64,000 nt of DNA from the NCBI RefSeq assembly GCF_026151205.1, contig NC_087073.1:21726270-21790269 (forward strand). The letters run 5' to 3'. Both the position numbers and the translations under genes were made by a program. Below are positions 11,385 through 23,290 of the stretch, in pieces. The stretch is from Bolinopsis microptera. Taxonomy: Eukaryota; Ctenophora; Tentaculata; Lobata; Bolinopsidae. Numbering within the stretch: the first letter of the stretch is position 1; the number at the start of each line of letters is the position of its first letter. Below the pieces are notes generated by a model, which did not search any database, was not told the DNA's origin, and was given only the letters and a program-made list of their open reading frames with translations.

Positions 11385-12153
11385 TTTTACGAGGCGGACA
11401 TTTTTTTGAAAACCAGAACTTTCTATTTCTTTTACTTCCGAAGTTAGGCCCCTACCGGTACGGTTTTCTTTAACGGGTGATACTCATATATTGGACCGTC
11501 GACGAGTCCAACTCGGCGCGCGTCCTGGTAGGTTGTAAACCTACAAGGTTTTCTGGGAATGAAGTCATTTTTGCTAGTATACTGCATGAACCGAGATATG
11601 TGCAATTTTGTTGCACCGCGGAATGCGCATAGGATTGGCGTTTTTGGTAGTATTAAACAGGATTAAACATAAATTCATCAATTTTTAAAAATGAAACCGA
11701 AAGTCTTTAAACTGCTCGTTGTATTGGTTTTATGTATATCGAGTCGCATGACTTGTGACGAAATACCCAATTAGAGTTAGTACAAGCCAAACACAAGGAT
11801 ATCTCGTGTCACAGATCATATGCACCTGTTGCAGACCTTGGTCGCTATAATTGAGCTCTAAGTGACGTTAAGTGACCGGTGAGCCACACTTCTTGACAAA
11901 TTTTTTTAGAATAACGACCCAATCATAAGGTAAAAAGTGTAAGCTGTATTTTAAGGGCTAATCTCAGTCCATCTAAGTCGTAAGTTTGGAGGAATAATAC
12001 GGCTAATTTTGCGATTCTAATTTAAAGTCTTAAACTGCAATACCCTGCTACGCGTCAACTGGGCCCAGGAAACCTTACTGGTAGGGGCCTAACTTTGGAA
12101 GTAAAAGAAATAGAAACGTCTGGTTTTCAACAAAATGTTCGCCTTGTAAAAAT
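11385..12153. mobile_element. inverted-repeat element with about 65-bp termini
   Basis: The left terminus TTTTACGAGGCGGACATTTT continues through a block containing CTATTTCTTTTACTTCC and AGTTAGGCCCCTACC. The same block appears inverted at about 12083-12153 with a few mismatches. Copy 2 of the structured motif lies inside. No transposase is seen and no clear target duplication was identified. Confidence 0.6.
11470..11546 (+). ncRNA. structured dispersed motif, copy 2
   Basis: Same blocks as copy 1 (AACGGGTGATACTC, GACGAGTCCAACTCGG, GTAGGTTGTAAACCTAC), with a shorter spacer (about 17 bases) containing TTGGACCGTC. It lies inside copy A of the direct duplication. Confidence 0.4.
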
Positions 12154-12156
12154 AAC

Positions 12157-12730
12157 GCGGATTAATGAATGAAATAATTGCAAAGCACTTACTTATACTA
12201 AACGAAAATTGGTTTAAAAAGGAAAATTTTGATTATGGATTACATAATTAACAAAAATTACTGAATGATTTTGAGCCAAATTAAAGATCGCAGCTTTTTA
12301 ATTTTTAATTTTAAAGCTGCGATCTTCAATTTTGAATTTGGCTCAAAATCATACTTTTCAGGATAATATAATTCAAAATCTACGTTGTTCCAAACTGTGC
12401 TTCTGGGGAGCTAACTTTAGTTTTACGAGGCGGACATTTTTTTGAAAACCAGAACTTTCTATTTCTTTTACTTCCGAAGTTAGGCCCCTACCGGTACGGT
12501 TTTCTTTAACGGGTGATACTCATATATTGGACCGTCGACGAGTCCAACTCGGCGCGCGTCCTGGTAGGTTGTAAACCTACACCTTGTAGTACAAGGTTTT
12601 CTGGGAATGAAGTCATTTTTGCTAGTATACTGCTTGAACCGAGATATGTGCAATTTTGTTGCACCGCGGAATGCGCATAGGATTGGCGTTTTTGGTAGTA
12701 TTAAACAGGATTAAACATAAATTCATCAAT
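12157..12730. repeat. direct duplication, copy B (about 574 bp)
   Basis: Second copy of 11121-11682, offset by about 1036 bp. A roughly 12-bp insertion (CACCTTGTAGTA) lies exactly at the 3' edge of the structured motif. High identity implies a recent duplication. Confidence 0.93.
12506..12582 (+). ncRNA. structured dispersed motif, copy 3
   Basis: Identical in its core to copy 2, because it was carried along in the direct duplication. It is therefore not an independent occurrence. Confidence 0.4.
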
Positions 12731-12849
12731 GATAGCCCTCTCACGTCTTGACTATACATTGTCATTATTATAGGAAAATAAATATTATGCAAGAATGTAG
12801 TATAAAGTATCACCAGGCCGTTACACGTTAACAGTAATAGTAACACTTA

Positions 12850-13419
12850 GGGGTCGTTCACATATTACGTAATCAATATTTTAGCAATTTTTACCCCCTC
12901 CCCCCTTCCGTAATCAACCGTAATCAAGACCCAACACCCCCTCCTGACAGCAATATTACGTAATCATGGCCTGACCCCCCCCCCTTGACTTTTTTCCTAG
13001 AAGTAGAAAACACTTTTCTCTACGTTTCATGCTACCCTGATCATGCTATCATGATGAGCCGAAATCGTTGTTATGATATCCGGCCAAGCACCTTCTAAAC
13101 TACTTACTATTATAGCCGGATATTCGATCAATTTCTAAATTTTATCACTATCAGAGTGAAATTGAGTGGAATTTACCTGGGGACCTCAGGCTATTATGTT
13201 CATAATCATAATAGAGATTAGGCGGAATGACAGGCTGAGCGCGGCCCAGTAAAGTGGAATTTGAATTAAAATATTGTCAAATTGTTATTATTCTAGAGGG
13301 TAAAAAAGAAAATGTTGATTACGTAATCAACGACCGAAACCCCCCCCCCCGTAATCAACCGTAAGCATTTGTAAACCCCCCTCCCCCCTCGGCTGATTAC
13401 GTAATATGTGAACGACCCC
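12850..13419. mobile_element. Harbinger-like MITE, 570 bp, complete
   Basis: Perfect terminal inverted repeats of about 26 bp start GGGGTCGTTCACATATTACG. TTA is directly repeated at both edges (12847-12849 and 13420-13422). A 3-bp TTA/TAA target duplication and G-rich termini are typical of PIF/Harbinger-type elements; an ISL2EU-type relationship is an alternative. There is no coding capacity. The interior has poly-C patches and a palindromic ATTACGTAAT motif. Confidence 0.83.
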
Positions 13420-13837
13420 TTAAGCCATGGATCGGGAAATGTTTTCTTATTCATCATTGTTAATGAGTTAATGGACTTACCCGGCGCGCGCGCGTTTGTC
13501 TCACGTCGCGATCCTCATTCCTTATGCAATGTCAGGTAAGGGCTTTTGACATGATATGTGTAAGGAACCTCGAAATTCTCTCTAATTCCGATATTCCTTT
13601 TAAAAGATAGTTAAATGATTTAGATTTATAGTTAACACATTTCCATTGAAGATAGTAATGAACAATTCCAGTCATTTTGAGCTTGAATAATTTTATGTTT
13701 AAGATAGGTATCGTTAAGTTTAGAAGATCATTGAAATAAGATGTGTATTTAAATTAGAGAAGAGATTACGTTTGATAAACAAAATGAAGCGTTTTGTGTT
13801 TAACTAATAGACAATTCGACACGGTTGATGACATTCC

Positions 13838-14983
13838 ATGGAGGTGTACAATCAGAACACCACAGAAGATCACCTGATAGCAGACTGGCCTATCGCAGTT
13901 TCAGACGAAGATCTATGAATTGTGAGAATGGATGATTAGCAGAGCATAGCAGAGTTTAAACCGTGATGAGCAATAACGATCTTGATGAACAATTACTGAT
14001 TTTGATGAACCAGACTGATAGACTCTGGGAAAGTCGGAGGGAGTTAAGAGGGAGAGAGATCGGAGATCCGATGTCTTTCTCGGGTCAGTGCAGTCTTATA
14101 AGTTTGTTTCAGAGCAGTGCTTATAACAGAGTCCAGTATGCCGGTTCCATCCGGATACTTTAATCTTTCCAGTCATAAGTATTCCAGTAAGTTCCTTGCC
14201 TTGATTTAATGTGAGCCTTTCATATTAGTATTTTGTTTCGTATAAAATAGTTTGACGTGATTTTTATATCTATATTGTTTATAAACACTATAAATAGTGT
14301 CTATTCCCGTTTCCAATATCCATTTAAATTCTATACGACACACTGAAGGTTAATTCTATTCAGGTTGCTCTGAACCGACACATCGTGTAGTTTACCGGGC
14401 AAGTCTTCCATTCCATAATCTAAAGAACCGTGACTAAGTTTCCGGGTAGAAGTAAGCTAACGACGATAAGATTCCCGATCTCCCTCTCACTTGAAGGACC
14501 ATTATACGGATTGAAGTTGTTCTTGAGGTAAAATCCTTTTCCATTAGTTTTTTTCATATGAAGTAGGTTTAAGAATATAGTTGGTAATTGTAGTTTCGTG
14601 CTCTCAAAATTATATACTTTGTACAAACTTCCGTTTCCGTTCCCAGGTCAATAGACCCGAATCTTCCTACTCAGAACGTGCTGCCTTTGCCGATACCTGC
14701 TAGATTAATTGATTCTCCGTCGTCAACCGAGGTAATTAGTTCAGTTATAACGTCCGCATAAAATAAGTAGTTGTCTTAAATAGTAAATTTATTAAGTATT
14801 ATATTATTGTTTATCGAGTAAGACGTGTGCAGGTTTAAAGTAGATTTCCTGTTGGTTACGTAATAAATTGTTTCTATTGCCATAGTTAAAAGATATTGCT
14901 TTCAGACCATTCGTGACAGTCAAACTATTGACGGTGAGACTCAGTCAAAGACGCGTGATATTCCAGCCCTCCTACACTATTTC
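13838..14983 (+). other. possible small multi-exon gene, function unknown
   Basis: Several open pieces with splice-like edges cluster here. A 26-codon frame opens with ATG at 13838. A segment after TTTGTTTCAG (about 14114) is open to the donor GTAAGT near 14190 and can join in phase to a piece after TATTCAG (about 14366) that ends at TAA. A further piece after TTCCCAG (about 14648) is open to GAG/GTAATT near 14732 and can join in phase 0 to a piece after TTTCAG (about 14906) ending in TAA at about 14983. None resembles a family I know, and the pieces do not form one unambiguous model. They could be chance. Confidence 0.2.
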
Positions 14984-16058
14984 TAAGAGAGAGACTTATC
15001 AAAAGGTGATTGCACCAACATAGACTTAGAGTTCCTTTAAATAGGTTATGAGAAGAATTTCTACCGTTTCAATTAATTAGTATAGTATCAAAAGGTTACT
15101 TCCATTGTTATATAACCATTTTTCAATTTAAGAAGGTTTTCTCTCATTAATTATACTACCATTAGTCGTTCTATATTTTGTTCTATATTGTCGTTTCAAT
15201 TTGTGTTAACCCACCAAAATTGAAAGTCTGAATTATAATCACTAACCGCACTAAATTAAATAAGAAGTAACATGAAACTCTGAATTCTAGCAAAATTATA
15301 ATTTCCCTAAAACAAAAGTTTTAAGACGCTCAATCGTGGGTTCAGAACCTTCCGAGACGGACTCTCTTGATAAAACCGGGGCCTCCCATGTATAGTTCTA
15401 GCCAAGTCAAAAGGAGCTCTAAATAAATAATTTCTTGGAGGAAATAAAGTACTACATATCATGGACATGGGAGAGGTGATTATTACCCGGTGCTAGCAAC
15501 TAATACCTGTCTAATTTGGTACCGTGGTTAATAACAATATGGTCGTGGGTTCAAGTAAGTAATTTTCGAAAAGAAAACGACACGTGTGACAAATTTAGAC
15601 GAGTATCATCCATCAAATAAAAATTGTTACGTCTATTTAATTGTTGTCATACGTTGTATTATATGACCCGCCGCGCACGAGTGCGTGGCTCCCCCTGTAT
15701 CGTAGAAACTCTATAGTGAAGCAACAGTGGGAGTCACCACGTGATACAATTTAATTGGGGGTCGTTCACATATCATGTAATCAGCCGAGGTAAGGGGGAG
15801 GGGGGTTTCCAAATGAAATTACGCTAGTGTAATTTTGACACAATAGTTAATTGACGATGTCAATTCACGGCAGCTCGGCGCGGCACAGTAGCGCATCTCG
15901 CCGAGCTAGCCGATCTGTCGCTGTGAGAAGCCTCATTGACAATTGAGTGCGCGGCGCGGCACAGTAACGCATCGCGCTACAAACACAATAGCTATGTGTA
16001 AAACTAATAATTTAGGTACCACATAACACACCAATGTGCAATGGCAATTATATAAGTA
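14984..16058. other. non-coding stretch with Harbinger-like end fragment
   Basis: No gene is recognised. An end related to the Harbinger-like family (GGGGTCGTTCACATATCATG) lies at about 15759. It is followed by two inverted copies of the CGGCGCGGCACAGTA phrase at 15850-15980. Confidence 0.45.
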
Positions 16059-16149
16059 TTAACGGGTGATACTCTTAAATTTTTTGTTTCGACCGTCGAC
16101 GAGTCCAACTCGGTGCGCGTCCTGGTACTGGTAGGTCATAAACCTACAA
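16059..16149 (+). ncRNA. structured dispersed motif, copy 4
   Basis: Independent genomic context from copies 1-3. AACGGGTGATACTC and GACGAGTCCAACTCGG are conserved. The last hairpin reads GTAGGTCATAAACCTAC, losing one base pair and keeping six. A 6-bp insertion (TACTGG duplicated) lies between the two hairpins. Confidence 0.4.
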
Positions 16150-16394
16150 TATAAGTACAAAGTAAAAATCATTTTCTTTGAAAATTAAGAAAATAAAAAG
16201 CGGGGAACATCAAAAATCACAATTATACATAGTAACTGTAAACCTTTAAAAAACATACACGGGGTAAATATCAAATATTCATTATTTTGAATTTTCGCTG
16301 AATAAATTATCAATATTCTCCGGTATAGATTTGTTTTGATATCGGATATAAGACGATCAAACTAACAAGGAGCGAGTAAATATGATCCAGAGCG

Positions 16395-16634
16395 TTATAT
16401 ACTTATACGGGGCTTAGTAAAAAGCGGTGAATACACATTGCCGAGAGCTAGTTGTTTCCTGAAGGCTTTGCTTTGTTCAGGTGCTACTCCAGCAATTCTC
16501 TCCACAAGTTTAGGCTGAAAATTGGCTTCCCTGAGAATGATCCTGTTTCTATATTTCCAAGTGATGAGACACAACAAGGTTGCTCCGATCAAAATGGAGA
16601 GAAGGGCTAGCAGGGTTATTTGGTATCCTAACAT
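16395..16634 (-). CDS. hypothetical small single-pass membrane protein (79 aa)
   Basis: The frame starts at ATG (16634) in the favourable context GGGAATATG and ends TAA. Residues 4-27 form one hydrophobic segment (ITLLALLSILIGATLLCLI) followed by WKYRNR, a positive-inside arrangement for a type III or signal-anchored single-pass protein. The remaining roughly 50 residues are soluble and mixed in charge. No family is recognised. Unlike most frames in this window, it is not in repeat DNA and has a balanced amino-acid composition. It could instead be one exon of a larger gene, or chance. Confidence 0.35.
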   Translation of the reverse strand: MLGYQITLLALLSILIGATLLCLITWKYRNRIILREANFQPKLVERIAGVAPEQSKAFRKQLALGNVYSPLFTKPRISI

Positions 16635-17044
16635 ATTCCCTCCTACTTAGCATCCTGTTAACACTGGACTTACCAATTTGTAAAGGAGTCTGGACGTTTT
16701 TAGTATCGATCAATCTGTCACTCTTACTTTTAAAATGGGGTGCGATAATTGGAATCGTTGTTGGAGAGAGGATTTCTTAAACCCTTTTGTAGTTCATTAT
16801 TCTGTGGGCATGAAATATAATCAATTTACAATTCACTACTACAAATACATTGATAACGAAGATAACTGGTCTACCGTCTATTACAATCGTCATGATATAG
16901 GTTTAAAACGAAAAACATCAAACTAAGTAGCAGAATTAGTTTCAAAATTTTGACGGGGCCGGGAATTCAAAATGTAATTCCAAACAAACACATTCAGTAA
17001 GGACAGTAATAAAAACAAAAATTGTTGAGCAACATTTAAATTTA

Positions 17045-20000
17045 CAATCTGATTTGGACGTGCACTGTTGACTTTTTGATTTGGACGTGCACTGTTGACT
17101 ATCTGATTTGGACGTGCACTGTTGACCATTTGATTTAGACGTGCACTGTTGACTATTTGATTTGGACGTGCACTGTTGACTATTTGATTTGGACGTGCAC
17201 TGTTGAATATTTGATTTGGACGTGCACTGTTGACTATTTGATTTAGACGTGCACTGTTGACTATTTGATTTAGACGTGCACTACTGTCTATTTGATTTAG
17301 ACGTGCACTATTGACTATTCGATTTAGACGTGCACTGTTGACTATTTGATTTAGACGTGCACTGTTGACTATTTGATTTAGACGTGCACTGTTGATTATC
17401 TGATTTGGACGTGCACTGTTGATTATCTGATTTGGACGTGCACTGTTGACTATTTGATTTAGACGTGCACTGTTGACTATTTGATTTAGACGTGCACTGT
17501 TGATTATCTGATTTGGACGTGCACTGTTGACTATTTGATTTGGACGTGCACTGTTGATTATTTGATTTAGACGTGCACTGTTGACTATTTGATTTAGACG
17601 TGCACTGTTGATTATTTGATTTAGACGTGCACTACTGACTATTTGATTTGAACGTGCACTACTGACTATTTGATTTGGACGTGCACTGTTGACTATTTGA
17701 TTTGGACGTGCACTGTTGACTATTTTATTTGGACGTGCACTGTTGACTATTTGATTTGGACGTGCACTGTTGATTATTTGATTTAGACGTGCACTGTTGA
17801 CTATTTGATTTGGACGTGCACTGTTGACTTTTTGATTTGGACGTGCACTGTTGACTATCTGATTTGGACGTGCACTGTTGACTATTTGATTTAGACGTGC
17901 ACTGTTGATTATTTGATTTAGACGTGCACTGTTGACTATTTGATTTAGACGTGCACTGTTGATTATCTGATTTGGACGTGCACTGTTGACTATTTGATTT
18001 AGACGTGCACTGTTGATTATTTGATTTGGACGTGCACTGTTGACTATCTGATTTGGACGTGCACTGTTGACTATTTGATTTGGACGTGCATTGTTGACTA
18101 TTTGATTTGGACGTGCACTGTTGATTATTTGATTTAGACGTGCACTGTTGACCATTTGATTTAGACGTGCACTGTTGATTATCTGATTTGGACGTGCACT
18201 GTTGACTATCTGATTTGGACGTGCACTGTTGACTATCTGATTTGGACGTGCACTGTTGACTATCTGATTTAGACGTGCACTGTTGACTATTTGATTTGGA
18301 CGTGCACTGTTGACTATTTGAGTTAGACGTGCACTGTTGATTATTTGATTTAGACGTGCACTGTTGACTATCTGATTTGGACGTGCACTGTTGACTATTT
18401 GATTTGGACGTGCATTGTTGACTATTTGATTTGGACGTGCACTGTTGATTATTTGATTTAGACGTGCACTGTTGACCATTTGATTTAGACGTGCACTGTT
18501 GATTATCTGATTTGGACGTGCACTGTTGACTATCTGATTTGGACGTGCACTGTTGACTATCTGATTTGGACGTGCACTGTTGACTATCTGATTTAGACGT
18601 GCACTGTTGACTATTTGATTTGGACGTGCACTGTTGACTATTTGAGTTAGACGTGCACTGTTGATTATTTGATTTAGACCGAGACGTGCACTGTTGACTA
18701 TTTGATTTAGACGTGCACTGTTGACTGTTTGATTTGGACGTGCATTGTTGACTATCTAATTTAGACGTGCACTGTTGACTATTTGATTTGGACGTGCACT
18801 GTTGACTATCTGATTTGGACGTGCACTGTTGACTATTTGATTTGGACGTGCACTGTTGATTATTTGATTTAGACGTGCACTGTTGACTATTTGATTTAGA
18901 CGTGCACTGTTGATTATTTGATTTGGACGTGCACTGTTGACTATCTGATTTGGACGTGCACTGTTGACTATTTGATTTGGACGTGCATTGTTGACTATTT
19001 GATTTGGACGTGCACTGTTGATTATTTGATTTGGACGTGCACTGTTGACTATCTGATTTGGACGTGCACTGTTGACTATCTGATTTGGACGTGCACTGTT
19101 GATTATTTGATTTGGACGTGCACTGTTGACTATCTGATTTGGACGTGCACTGTTGAATATTTGATTTGGACGTGCACTGTTGACTATTTGATTTGGACGT
19201 GCACTGTTGATTATTTGATTTAGACGTGCACTGTTGACTATTTGATTTAGACGTGCACTGTTGATTATTTGATTTGGACGTGCACTGTTGACTATCTGAT
19301 TTGGACGTGCACTGTTGACTATTTGATTTGGACGTGCATTGTTGACTATTTGATTTGGACGTGCACTGTTGATTATTTGATTTGGACGTGCACTGTTGAC
19401 TATCTGATTTGGACGTGCACTGTTGACTATTTGATTTAGACCGAGACGTGCACTGTTGACTATTTGATTTAGATTTGCACTGTTGACTATTTGATTTAGA
19501 CGTGCACTGTTGACTATCTGATTTGGACGTGCACTGTTGACTATCTGATTTGGACGTGCACTGTTGACTATTTGATTTAGATTTGCACTGTTGACTATTT
19601 GATTTAGATTTGCACTGTTGACTATTTGATTTAGACGAGCACTACTGTCTATTTGATTTGGACGTGCACTGTTGACTATCTGATTTGGACGTGCACTGTT
19701 GACTATTTGATTTAGACGTGCACTGTTGACTATTTGATTTAGATTTGCACTGTTGACTATTTGATTTAGACGAGCACTACTGTCTATTTGATTTGGACGT
19801 GCACTGTTGACTATCTGATTTGGACGTGCACTGTTGACTATCTGATTTGAACGTGCACTGTTGACTATCTGATTTGGACGTGCACTGTTGATTATTTGAT
19901 TTAGACGTGCACTACTGACTATTTGATTTGAACGTGCACTACTGACTATTTGATTAAGACGTGCACTGTTGACTATCTGATTTGACTATTTGATTTGGAC

Positions 20001-21533
20001 GTGCACTGTTGATTATTTGATTTAGACGTGCACTGTTGACTATTTGATTTGGACGTGCACTGTTGACTATTTGATTTGGACGTGCACTGTTGATTATTTG
20101 ATTTAGACGTGCACTGTTGACTATTTGATTTGGACGTGCACTGTTGACTATTTGATTTGGACGTGCACTGTTGACTATCTGATTTGGACGTGCACTGTTG
20201 ACTATCTGATTTAGACGTGCACTGTTGACTATTTGATCAGGACGTGCACTGTTGACTATTTGATTTGGACGTGCACTGTTGACTATTTGATTTAGACGTG
20301 CACTGTTGACTATCTGATTTAGACGTGCACTGTTGAATATTTGATTTGGACGTGCACTGTTGACTATTTGATTTAGACGTGCACTGTTGATTATTTGATT
20401 TAGACGTGCACTGTTGACTATTTGATTTAGACGTGCACTGTTGACTATTTGATTTAGACGTGCACTGTTGATTATTTGATTTAGACGTGCACTGTTGACT
20501 ATTTGATTTAGACGTGCACTGTTGACTATTTGATTTAGACGTGCACTGTTGAATATTTGATTTGGACGTGCACTGTTGACTATTTGATTTAGACGTGCAC
20601 TGTTGACTATTTGATTTAGACGTGCACTGTTGATTATTTGATTTAGACGTGCACTGTTGATTATTTGATTTAGACGTGCACTGTTGACTATTTGATTTAG
20701 ACGTGCACTGTTGACTATTTGATTTAGACGTGCACTGTTGACTATTTGATTTAGACGTGCACTGTTGACTATTTGATTTAGACGTGCACTGTTGACTATT
20801 TGATTTAGACGTGCACTGTTGAATATTTGATTTGGACGTGCACTGTTGACTATTTGATTTAGACGTGCACTGTTGATTATTTGATTTAGACGTGCACTGT
20901 TGACTATTTGTTTTGGACGTGCACTGTTGACTATTTGATTTGGACGTGCACTGTTGACTATTTGATTTGGACGTGCACTGTTGACTATTTGATTTGGACG
21001 TGCACTGTTGACTATCTGATTTGGACGTGCACTGTTGACTATTTGATTTGGACGTGCACTGTTGACTATTTGATTTGGACGTGCACTGTTGACTATTTGA
21101 TTAAGACGTGCACTGTTGACTATTTGATTTGGACGTGCACTGTTGACTATTTGATTTGGACGTGCACTGTTGACTATTTGATTTGGACGTGCACTGTTGA
21201 CTATTTGATTTGGACGTGCACTGTTGACTATTTGATTTGGACGTGCACTGTTGACTATTTTATTTGGACGTGCACTGTTGACTATTTTATTTGGACGTGC
21301 ACTGTTGACTATTTGATTTGGACGTGCACTGTTGATTATTTGATTTAGACGTGCACTGTTGATTATCTGATTTGGACGTGCACTGTTGACTATTTGATTT
21401 GGACGTGCACTGTTGAATATTTGATTTGGACGTGCACTGTTGACTATTTGATTTGGACGTGCACTGTTGACTATTTGATTTGGACGTGCACTGTTGACTA
21501 TCTGATTTAGACGTGCACTGTTGACTGTTTTAA
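17045..21533. repeat. 27-bp minisatellite, about 4.5 kb
   Basis: About 166 copies of a 27-bp unit containing GACGTGCACTGTTGACTA and TTTGATTT. Units alternate mainly between GATTTGGAC and GATTTAGAC. Block duplications are visible, for example the run with TTAGACCGAGACG at about 18675 and 19437. Because 27 is divisible by 3, long frames stay open on both strands (for example 16923-18479 minus). The variable positions do not favour third codon positions, so I treat these frames as non-coding. Confidence 0.97.
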
Positions 21534-22218
21534 TCGACTGAAGATAATTACAAAATATTAAAGGTACATAAAATTGACGAAACTAATTCTAGATTTGGAG
21601 GCGTTTCACAAACACAAAAAAGAAAGAAATTGAAAACCAAAAGGAGGCTTTATAGTACTATACTGTGTGAGTAGTACAACCTCCTAATGCGACAACAAGC
21701 AAGCAGGCACCAGGAAGCGTGCTGTATATAAAATGTAGAGTAATTAGACCACACGGAGGAAGATGTGCCTATTTGGGTATAATCTGGCTCGATATATATA
21801 CATTATACATATATAGAGCATGTATAATGTATATACTGCAGCATGAGCAGGCAGTATATGAAACAGGAGGGACGTCTTCTTAGAACGCGAGGAGAGTTAG
21901 GACTTCTCGAACTACATTAAATCGATTGCTTCTGTAACGTCCTCATTCAATGTAGTAATTAGCTTAAAACTACAGCAGGTCCAAGTTGGTCGATGATTCA
22001 GTATTACTATTGGATGCGCACGCAACGTCCGCTCAAAGTTTGTACGTGCGAAAGGTGAACATTTTATGATTTCGATTAGATTCTGCTTTCCCACAGGCAC
22101 AATTACAGTTAAATGACATGTATAATTAATGTAATACCAACTTGAATGAGTATAAAGTGAAATATTCCTAGTCAGTGATCGAGAAGAGTGCTGACTTTAA
22201 GTCAAACGCAAGTAATTT
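21534..22218. other. unique spacer with one AT-rich palindrome
   Basis: No gene is recognised. ATATATACATTATACATATA and its complement at about 21796-21836 form an AT-rich hairpin. Confidence 0.4.
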
Positions 22219-22238
22219 GGTCATACATCAGTATTCCG

Positions 22239-22425
22239 ACGGCAGTACGGCGGTAGTACGGCGGCAGTACGGCGGCAGCACGGCGGCAGTACGGCGGCAG
22301 CACGGCGGCAGTACGGCGGCAGCACGGCGGCAGCACGGCGGCAGTACGGCGGCAGTACGGCGGCAGCACGGCGGCAGCACGGCGGCAGTACGGCGGCAGT
22401 ACGGCGGCAGTCCCGCGGCAGTGCC
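22239..22425. repeat. 11-bp array inside the left terminal inverted repeat
   Basis: About 17 units of AGTACGGCGGC / AGCACGGCGGC. The frames of alanine-rich and arginine-rich peptides through it are artefacts. Confidence 0.95.
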
Positions 22426-22709
22426 ACGGCAGTATAGTGACAACACTTATATCAGACTTTTGATCCAATTATTTCATGAGTTTGATGATTAGTTCACATT
22501 GATTTGTCAATTAAAAACATATTTCGAGAAATCAATAAGTTGTAAGTAAGTTCATACAATATCATTATAACTTTAAATCAGTAACTGTCACCCTGCAGCA
22601 ATAAAATAATTTACATTTAGAGAATCTTTCCAGCAGCAATTGCGAGTCGTTTCTTCTCCAGAAAGTCACTCTGCTTGAGGATAGCCCCACATCGGTCAGA
22701 GAGAATCTG

Positions 22710-23289
22710 CTAGTTGATCCTGTCAGTCCGCTCCTCCTTGAGAATCTGTTTGATGAGACTGCCGAATCGTGGTCTATCAAGGATAATCAGCTCTGCTATC
22801 TTCTTCTTGCGGTAGAAGGATCTTTCAGGGATTCGTTTCTGTTTCAGGAACTTTGAGAGGCTGATGGAGGTATCAGGACGGTTGGCAAAGTCTCTGTGCA
22901 CTCTGTTGTAGGAGGATAAGGCTTCGCCAGCTACAGAGGAGCGGGAGTAGGTTTCATAAGTGTTCAGATGGCGTCTACTAGGTGGTGGTGAGGAACTGGA
23001 AGAGGGTCGGGTAGGTGTAACCACAGGTCTTACTAGGCGAGCATTATCGGTATCTGGTGGAGTAGCTCCTCCTCGTCTAGAAGGTATAACAGCTTGAGTG
23101 GCACCAGGAAGGATAGTAGGATCGTTGGTAGGACTAGGAGAGAGGGGACGAGATCTCTTTCGTGTTGGGGTAGCCAGTAGTGTCGTTCGATGTAAACTGC
23201 AGAGGGATATGTTCAGCTGTAGTTCTCCAGAAGGTAGTCGAGTGTAGTCCTCTGTCCTGTAATCTTTACAATCTCTGAGTTTGATATCC
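22710..23289 (-). CDS. transposon-encoded unknown protein, C-terminal exon
   Basis: On the minus strand TTCTTGTTTCAG at about 23290-23301 is a good 3' splice site. The open frame after it starts DIKLRDCKDYRTED and runs about 190 codons to a stop at about 22710. The product is rich in Pro, Ser and Arg (RKRSRPLSPSPT, SSSSSPPPSRR) and ends in a basic helix-like tail (RKKKIAELIILDRPRFGS). I do not recognise the family. It lies inside the inverted-repeat element, so it is probably transposon-borne. The true start and any upstream exon are not seen. Confidence 0.5.
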
Positions 23290-23290
23290 T

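Larger units (their letters stand above)
11121..11682. repeat. direct duplication, copy A (about 562 bp)
   Basis: Nearly identical to 12157-12730. It begins GCGGATTAATGAATG and ends near AAATTCATCAAT. It includes a long hairpin (11229-11316) built from ATGATTTTGAGCCAAATT and GATCGCAGCTTT arms, and it carries copy 2 of the structured motif. Confidence 0.93.
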
